Part shown: piece after piece, positions 14,312 through 18,447 of the stretch
Numbering within the stretch: position 1 is the stretch's first letter
How the letters are laid out: each line of letters opens with the position of its first letter
NCBI GenBank assembly: GCA_964580235.1
Contig: CAZOJY010000072.1
Span: 1-18,447 of the forward strand
DNA length: 18,447 nt
Direction of reading: 5' to 3'
DNA from: G020348385 sp964580235
GTDB taxonomy: Bacteria > Acidobacteriota > Aminicenantia > Aminicenantales > Aminicenantaceae
Notes under the pieces: model-generated
Told to the model about the DNA's origin: nothing
The model's database searches: none
Seen by the model: only the letters and a program-made list of their open reading frames with translations
Translations under genes and position numbers: made by a program

Positions 14312-16246
14312 TTATTTAATTTTTCTAAGAAGTTCTTTTTTGAACTCAGGGTGGACCTGGAGGCCGGCGGCTTCGGCTTTTTGGACATGATCCCAGGCTT
14401 TCTGATACATTTCCTGGCGGTAGTAGATCACGGCCAGATTGTTATGGGCCTGGGCATGATTGGGATCGATATCGAGCACCTTTTTGTAATGGATAAGTGC
14501 TTTTGGGAACACAGACTTTTTCATATAAAGATTTCCGATGTTGAGTTGAGCTTCCACATTTTCCGGCTCCAACCTGATAGCTTCCTTATATTCGGCCAGC
14601 GCCTCGTCGAATCTTTCATCCTTCTCCAGCAGAAGCCCCAGAATATTGTGGGGCTGGGGGAGTATCGGGTCCAAGGAGACCGCCTTTCTTGCCTCTTTTT
14701 TTGCTTGATCCATCTTTCCTTCCATCAGATGGATATACCCCATATTGGCATGAGCCACGGCATAATCCGGATCGATGGCCAGCACTTCTCCACACTCATC
14801 AGCAGCCTCTCGCCGCATGCCCTTCTTGAGATAAGCCGTGGCAAGATTGGAGTGGGCCTTCAAATAATGAGGCCTGAGCCGGATCGCCTCCCTGAATTTA
14901 TCGACCGCCTGGTCGAGCTTTCCCTGGAGCAAATAGACCCGTCCCAGATTGTAAATGGCCTGGGTGTATTCCGGATTTATTTCGAGCGATTTCTCAAACG
15001 CTCCAACTGCCGCGTCCACCATGTTCTTATTCATGTAAACGGTTCCCAGATTGTTGTACGCACCGGGCAGCTCAGGGTCGATCCCCAGCGCCGTCCTGGA
15101 GAAGGCTTCTGCCTCGGTGTACTTTCTTTTCAGGATGAGCGCCGATCCTTTTGTCGAATACGCCTCGGCCAAACGGGGATACAATTCCATGGCTTTTTCA
15201 CAAAAGGCCATCGCCTCATCGGCCAATCCTTGTTGGAGATAGACGTACCCGAGATTGGAATAGGCTTTGGCATAAAAGGGATTGAGTTCGATCGCCTTTT
15301 GGTACTCCTGGATAGCCAGCTCATACTCCTCCTTTTTCATATACGCAATCCCGAGGTTGTAATGAACCTCGGGAAGATTTGGCTGAAGCTGAATCATCTT
15401 CTCATACTGCTCGATGGCTTTGTCGAGCTGCCCCTTCCTCCTATAGGCAATCCCCAAATGATGATAGGCCTCTGGCAGGTCTGGGTTTATTCTCAAAGCC
15501 TGGAGGCATTCGGCCATCATGGCATCATAATCCTTTTTTTCCAGGTAGATCGAGGCCAAAAGGATATGAATCTCTGCTTCCCTTCGATTCTGCCCTTTCC
15601 GCAAATTATAGATAGCAATGGCGTCATCCAGCTCGTCTTCGGGCAAAGGGAATCTGTAAATATCGAATCTTCTATTTTTGTTCAGCCGGATGATCTTTTT
15701 AGAAAATTCATCGAACGCAGCACCCGGATTTTGGCGGCTCATGACCGAACCTGGCTGATCTAAATCGATCGCTCCGAACAAATGCCCCAGCTCATGAAGC
15801 AGCATTCTTTTCATTACCGTTGGGGATTTCATCCTTCTCACCAAGACATACCCTTTTAAATAGGATGCGACACCTCCCAATCCGTATTCCATGCGAGGCT
15901 GGTCGGTAAATCCAAGAACAGCGTCAAAACCATTCGGGGAAACTCGCTTTCTCAAATCGTTCAACAGATCCAAAACAGTGTTCTGGGAATTATCTGAAAT
16001 CCATGATTCGATAGTTCCTATCTCGAAGGTTATGCCGAAGTTCAGCTCGAAAACACGAGAGGCATTTGCGACAAGCCGCTTGATTTCCAACCGCCAGTCC
16101 TCTGCTTTCCTTAACTCCTCATCTGCCACGACCTTGATGTTAATAACACGGAATTGTCGATTTTGAGAAAAACTGATAAAAATAGTTAGAAAAAAAAACA
16201 CAGAGAAGAAAAGCACCCTGAAACAGAATTTCCCTTTAGTAGGCAT
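14312..16246 (-). CDS. Secreted metzincin-like metalloprotease fused to twelve TPR repeats
   Basis: 644 residues from ATG 16246, where GAGGGAAG is the ribosome-binding site; a longer reading from 16303 would run through the toxin gene and bury the signal peptide. N-terminal signal: basic MPTKGKFCFR, then LFFSVFFFLTIFISF. A protease-like domain follows (about 30-200) with HELGHLFGAID, that is His151, Glu152, His155 and Asp161, the HExxHxxGxxD zinc-site pattern of metzincins with Asp as third ligand. A Met-turn candidate SVMS (Met169) comes soon after. From about residue 230, twelve consecutive 34-residue TPRs run to the C-terminus (e.g. EAYHHLGIAYRRKGQLDKAI; NNLGTVYMNKNMVDAAVGAF). The start overlaps the toxin stop by 11 bp, so it is probably translated from the TA transcript. 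Substrate unknown; the TPRs suggest a protein-binding platform outside the cytoplasm. Confidence 0.87.
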   Translation of the reverse strand: MPTKGKFCFRVLFFSVFFFLTIFISFSQNRQFRVINIKVVADEELRKAEDWRLEIKRLVANASRVFELNFGITFEIGTIESWISDNSQNTVLDLLNDLRKRVSPNGFDAVLGFTDQPRMEYGLGGVASYLKGYVLVRRMKSPTVMKRMLLHELGHLFGAIDLDQPGSVMSRQNPGAAFDEFSKKIIRLNKNRRFDIYRFPLPEDELDDAIAIYNLRKGQNRREAEIHILLASIYLEKKDYDAMMAECLQALRINPDLPEAYHHLGIAYRRKGQLDKAIEQYEKMIQLQPNLPEVHYNLGIAYMKKEEYELAIQEYQKAIELNPFYAKAYSNLGYVYLQQGLADEAMAFCEKAMELYPRLAEAYSTKGSALILKRKYTEAEAFSRTALGIDPELPGAYNNLGTVYMNKNMVDAAVGAFEKSLEINPEYTQAIYNLGRVYLLQGKLDQAVDKFREAIRLRPHYLKAHSNLATAYLKKGMRREAADECGEVLAIDPDYAVAHANMGYIHLMEGKMDQAKKEARKAVSLDPILPQPHNILGLLLEKDERFDEALAEYKEAIRLEPENVEAQLNIGNLYMKKSVFPKALIHYKKVLDIDPNHAQAHNNLAVIYYRQEMYQKAWDHVQKAEAAGLQVHPEFKKELLRKIK

Positions 16247-16511
16247 CTTCCCTCGATACGATGATATGAATCCCGATGCGTCTTTTTTTTCTGTCCAATT
16301 CAAATATTATTCTGAAATCCCCGATCCTGAGTCTGTAAAATCCTCTCAACTTTCCTATCAATGTTTTCACATCCCTATGAAGGAGAGGATTGTCCATATC
16401 CTCGAGTTTTTCAAGATTTCGAAGAATTCTGTCCCTGTTTTTTTGCCCTAATCTTTCTAAATGCTTTAGAGCACGCTTAGAAAGTTCAACGCTCCAATTC
16501 TTTTCTGGCAT
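16236..16511 (-). CDS. RelE/ParE-family toxin
   Basis: 91 residues. Opens MPEKNWSVELSKRALKHLER, with helices alpha1 and alpha2 rich in Lys/Arg, then the strand core of the family: KLRGFYRLRIGDFRIIFELD, followed by the C-terminal strand IGIHIIVSREDAY. Family toxins are mRNA interferases (RelE) or gyrase inhibitors (ParE); the motif GxYRLRxGDxRIIF fits the RelE side best but does not settle it. Its start lies 26 bp inside the antitoxin gene, with AGGAG 11 nt before ATG, as in coupled type II pairs. Normal length, no lesion seen. Confidence 0.88.
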   Translation of the reverse strand: MPEKNWSVELSKRALKHLERLGQKNRDRILRNLEKLEDMDNPLLHRDVKTLIGKLRGFYRLRIGDFRIIFELDRKKRRIGIHIIVSREDAY

Positions 16512-16734
16512 CCTTAATCTTTACTCCTCTCCCCTTTTTGAACTCTTCAGAAGATGTCATCAAGGTCTCATAAAGTCCTGGTATAGAAAGCAGTTCCAGA
16601 GTTTCTTTATGCCTTTCGACATACTCATCAATCAATTCAACAACAATTTCATTCAGTTTTTTATTCTCCATGCTGGATATGGCCTTGAGAATATTTCTTT
16701 TTTCTTCAGGAATACGTATGGTAGCCGTGCTCAT
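16486..16734 (-). CDS. Ribbon-helix-helix (CopG-like) antitoxin
   Basis: 82 residues from ATG 16734, chosen for AGGGGTG 6 nt upstream; an ATG six codons earlier lacks one. The N-terminus STATIRIPEEKRNILKAISS is the ribbon-helix-helix DNA-binding fold (beta strand TATIRIP, then helices). KLNEIVVELIDEYVERHKE forms the second helix. The C-terminal part (about 50-82; SIPGLYETLMTSSEEFKKGR) would wrap the toxin. It is the first gene of the operon, and probably represses it with the toxin as co-repressor, as is usual for the type; a matching palindrome overlaps the promoter. Confidence 0.85.
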   Translation of the reverse strand: MSTATIRIPEEKRNILKAISSMENKKLNEIVVELIDEYVERHKETLELLSIPGLYETLMTSSEEFKKGRGVKIKDARKELER

Positions 16735-16753
16735 TTTTTTCACCCCTAACAAT

Positions 16754-16782
16754 AGATTAATCGATTAATCGCTTTTTGTCAA
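16754..16782 (-). promoter_or_regulatory. Promoter and palindromic operator of the TA operon
   Basis: In gene orientation TTGACA (16777-16782), 17-nt spacer, TAATCT (16754-16759). A perfect 16-bp palindrome, GATTAATCGATTAATC (16755-16770), covers the -10 and spacer, a sensible place for a ribbon-helix-helix repressor. Confidence 0.75.
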
Positions 16783-16830
16783 CGGAAATTTTTTTGTTCT
16801 GAATGACAATGGAATCAGTGGAAATAGATA

Positions 16831-17313
16831 TTATTTTTTTACAAGAGCATTGAGGAATTTCATATCTTTCTTGTCTATGTCCCGCTTGAGGGCATTTTTG
16901 TTTTTTTTCAGGTCTTCCAATCCCACAAAATAGATGGGATATTTTTTCCCTCCGATTCTGATACTATCATCCGCCTTTGCTTCCCAAGCCTCGTCAAATG
17001 ACACATTGGTCAAGGAATTGTACAGGACGATTTGATTCGGTTTGACTCCGTACTGGACCGTCGCCCCGGTGAGGAGCAGTCCTTCGGCTGATTTCAGACC
17101 GGGCATCTCGCCTGCCCAATAGTCATCCAAAGCCGTATACAATTTCTCAGCATTGGCGCCGCTCGGTTCGTAGAAAAAATCGATGCCGTTGGTGAGTCGG
17201 GCATGGCCGTGATACACGACAGCCTCTCCGCCGACGATCATGTAACGCACATCATGATCGGCAAGCACCCGGATAAATTCCTGAACATCTGCTGAAAAAT
17301 AAGACGGTTTCAT
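16831..17313 (-). CDS. Minimal nucleotidyltransferase (AbiEii/MNT-type) with altered active site
   Basis: 160 residues. The fold signature is clear: YMIVGGEAVVYHGHARLT (24-41) holds the GG nucleotide-binding motif and the HGxxR box, followed by IDFFYEPSGANAEKLY. The C-terminal half (VKPNQIVLYNSLTNVSFDEA; YFVGLEDLKKNKNALKRD) matches the family. Normally the segment reads TxDID; here it is TNGID, so the first metal-binding Asp is Gly43 (codon GGC) while Asp45 remains. A single GAC-to-GGC change would explain it. The protein may be catalytically dead or use another residue. It follows the 50-residue gene at 17326-17478 by 12 nt with AGGAAGGA upstream. Family members act as toxins or as antitoxins that modify a partner; which applies here is unknown. 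Confidence 0.82.
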   Translation of the reverse strand: MKPSYFSADVQEFIRVLADHDVRYMIVGGEAVVYHGHARLTNGIDFFYEPSGANAEKLYTALDDYWAGEMPGLKSAEGLLLTGATVQYGVKPNQIVLYNSLTNVSFDEAWEAKADDSIRIGGKKYPIYFVGLEDLKKNKNALKRDIDKKDMKFLNALVKK

Positions 17314-17325
17314 ATTATTTCCTTC

Positions 17326-17478
17326 CTAGTAGTCGCGAACATCCGGGAGATTTTTTCCGTAATACTCCCGTTTGATTTTTTTGGCTATTTTTTGCCGCTC
17401 ATCAACGGTCATTTTCAGCTCTTGCCGGATTTCTCGGGCTTCTTCGTCTCGAGATTTTGTTCCTTTTTTCACAGCCAT
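17326..17478 (-). CDS. Small charged protein, partner of the nucleotidyltransferase
   Basis: 50 residues, beginning MAVKKGTKSRDEEAREIRQE and ending REYYGKNLPDVRDY. No close family that I can name, but small helical proteins with the pattern ERxxIAxxLRREYYG commonly precede nucleotidyltransferase genes of this type. The start at 17478 is backed by GGAGG and AGGAG just upstream, and the downstream gene begins 12 nt after its stop. Lys/Arg and Glu rich, predicted mostly helical. It probably acts with the nucleotidyltransferase as a two-gene unit; the direction (toxin or antitoxin) is not shown by sequence. Confidence 0.72.
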   Translation of the reverse strand: MAVKKGTKSRDEEAREIRQELKMTVDERQKIAKKIKREYYGKNLPDVRDY

Positions 17479-17510
17479 CTCCTTTCCCTCCGTCTAGTTT
17501 TTAAGTCCTT

Positions 17511-17541
17511 ATTATATATTGAAATCTCCAAAAATATGCAA
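17511..17541 (-). promoter_or_regulatory. Promoter of the nucleotidyltransferase pair
   Basis: In gene orientation TTGCAT (17536-17541), then TATATA (17513-17518) at 17 nt or TATAAT (17511-17516) at 19 nt, ending 33 nt before ATG 17478. The rest of the gap 17542-17645 shows no hairpin or repeat. Confidence 0.5.
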
Positions 17542-17645
17542 CTGTGTGCGAGATTTAAATGTTTCCCACGCGCATTTGACCCGATCCATCAGCGTTAAGC
17601 ACTCTTATCCCCCCGCCTTCCTCGATCAATTTTCTAAACCATCCT

Positions 17646-18447
17646 TTATTTCCTGATGACACACAGCTTTGCAATCAAATGCCCTAATCCCATTTTTTTA
17701 AGCAGCTGCTGGTATCGTGGATCGGATCTGATAGGATCAAAGATTTGAGGGACCGTAAAATAGATCATGTTGCCGTCATGCTCTTCATAAGCTTTCTCGA
17801 GCCATTCAAAAACTTTATCTATCTCTTCAAGTCCGAGGTATATTATGGCCGTCCAAAAAGAAGACACATATCCTTTTTTCGAGCGCTCTTCGAGATCGGC
17901 CAGAAGCTGGTATGCCTTTTCTTTCTTCCCAGCTAGCGCATAGAGCCATCCCAAATTGCCGATATACGCACCAGCAGGTGGGCTAGACTCCAACATTTTC
18001 TCCCCATAGGAAAGCGCTTCATCATACATGCCCTTGAGTGCATAAGCTGTCATGAACGAGAGGTAGAGCAATGCGAAATTCGGCTCAAAATCAAGGAGAG
18101 CTTTGAAGTGATCCAATGCGTGGTCACAACCCCTTTTGAAAATGGACATAAACCCCAAACGCACCTTGATGAGAAAATTCAGAGGATCCAGCTCCTGTGC
18201 CCGTTCGAGATGGGCAGTAGCCGTATCAAGATCTGCCTCCATGTATGTCCAGTAAAACTCAATCCACTGGTGTGCGCTCGCAGAATTGGGATTGAGTTCG
18301 AGAGCTTTTTGGAAATACTGCCCGGCGGCCTTGCGGTCCCAATCATAGGACAAAGCAACCAGTCCCAACGATACATACGCCTCAGCCAAATGGGGATCGA
18401 GCTCGAGAGCTTTTTGGGCCGCTTCCCTGGCTTTTGGCATAGCATCC
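17646..18447 (-). CDS. C-terminal TPR region of a large protein (N-terminus beyond the right edge)
   Basis: 267 codons are visible, open to the window edge; the first Met in view (18440) is internal, since the frame continues upstream (DAMPKAREAAQKALELD). Consecutive TPR-like helical pairs: LAEAYVSLGLVALSYDWDRK, SASAHQWIEFYWTYMEADLD, NFLIKVRLGFMSIFKRGCDH, ALLYLSFMTAYALKGMYDEA, GAYIGNLGWLYALAGKKEKA. It ends with FDPIRSDPRYQQLLKKMGL, a C-terminal signature seen in Acidobacteriota-type proteins where TPRs follow a Ser/Thr kinase, cyclase or winged-helix domain and a TolB-like part. Which N-terminal domain is attached cannot be seen. Confidence 0.82.
   Translation of the reverse strand, partial: DAMPKAREAAQKALELDPHLAEAYVSLGLVALSYDWDRKAAGQYFQKALELNPNSASAHQWIEFYWTYMEADLDTATAHLERAQELDPLNFLIKVRLGFMSIFKRGCDHALDHFKALLDFEPNFALLYLSFMTAYALKGMYDEALSYGEKMLESSPPAGAYIGNLGWLYALAGKKEKAYQLLADLEERSKKGYVSSFWTAIIYLGLEEIDKVFEWLEKAYEEHDGNMIYFTVPQIFDPIRSDPRYQQLLKKMGLGHLIAKLCVIRK

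Noticed and set aside
14351..15763. Long plus-strand open frame of 470 codons
   Set aside because: It is antisense to the TPR array of the protease gene; the regular repeat composition keeps the opposite frame open, and its product shows no family features.
16247..16303. Longer N-terminus for the protease-TPR protein beginning at 16303
   Set aside because: It would run through the toxin gene, place the signal peptide internally and ignore the ribosome-binding site next to ATG 16246.
17542..17645. Terminator after the TPR gene at the right edge
   Set aside because: No stem followed by a T-run is present in the leftward direction; the same holds for the other gene ends examined.

Overview
The window looks like chromosome from an uncultured bacterium of moderate GC. 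The best guess is the Acidobacteriota or candidate phylum Aminicenantes. This rests on the abundance of TPR proteins, on secreted TPR plus PD40 (TolB-like) propeller proteins, and on a large TPR protein of the kind found downstream of kinase or cyclase domains in those groups. No rRNA, tRNA or taxonomic marker is present, so this is inference. Every intact gene runs leftward (minus strand). The only plus-strand coding traces are two decayed gene remnants at 13685-14284.

Positions 1-13554 hold a repeated signalling arrangement. Reading in the direction of transcription, from high to low coordinates: histidine kinase HK3 (13554-11422), response regulator RR3 (11420-10734), TPR/PD40 protein B (10633-8360), a DUF4382 lipoprotein (8206-7550), a small outer-membrane barrel protein (7482-7027), kinase HK2 (6925-4787), regulator RR2 (4779-4093), TPR/PD40 protein A (3984-1849), and kinase HK1, which runs off the left edge (1736 to <1). 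The unit HK - OmpR-type RR - secreted TPR/PD40 protein therefore occurs twice, and a third copy begins. All three kinases carry TPR-like helical repeats in the extracytoplasmic part between two membrane helices.

The five promoters in front of the three kinases and two PD40 genes share an arrangement I could read directly. Each has at least three TTNACA-like hexamers in 10-11 bp steps. The hexamer nearest the gene lies 61-65 nt upstream of the chosen ATG, and a TA-rich -10-like hexamer follows 19-20 nt after it. Tandem 11-bp repeats are the typical operator format of OmpR/PhoB/PhoP-type regulators, so the two regulators probably control the kinase genes (autoregulation) and the PD40 genes. This small regulon is the most interesting item here.

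Positions 13685-17478 form an accessory patch of toxin-antitoxin-like genes. A decayed nucleotidyltransferase pair sits on the plus strand; its first gene is broken by a nested palindromic element. A ribbon-helix-helix antitoxin and RelE/ParE toxin operon (16734-16236) overlaps a secreted HExxHxxGxxD metalloprotease fused to twelve TPRs (16246-14312). A second nucleotidyltransferase pair (17478-16831) is intact, except that the first catalytic aspartate reads as glycine. The right edge (17646-18447) holds the C-terminal part of a large TPR protein.

No intergenic gap exceeds 300 bases once the decayed genes are counted. I saw no convincing Rho-independent terminators, CRISPR arrays, insertion-sequence transposases or RNA genes.
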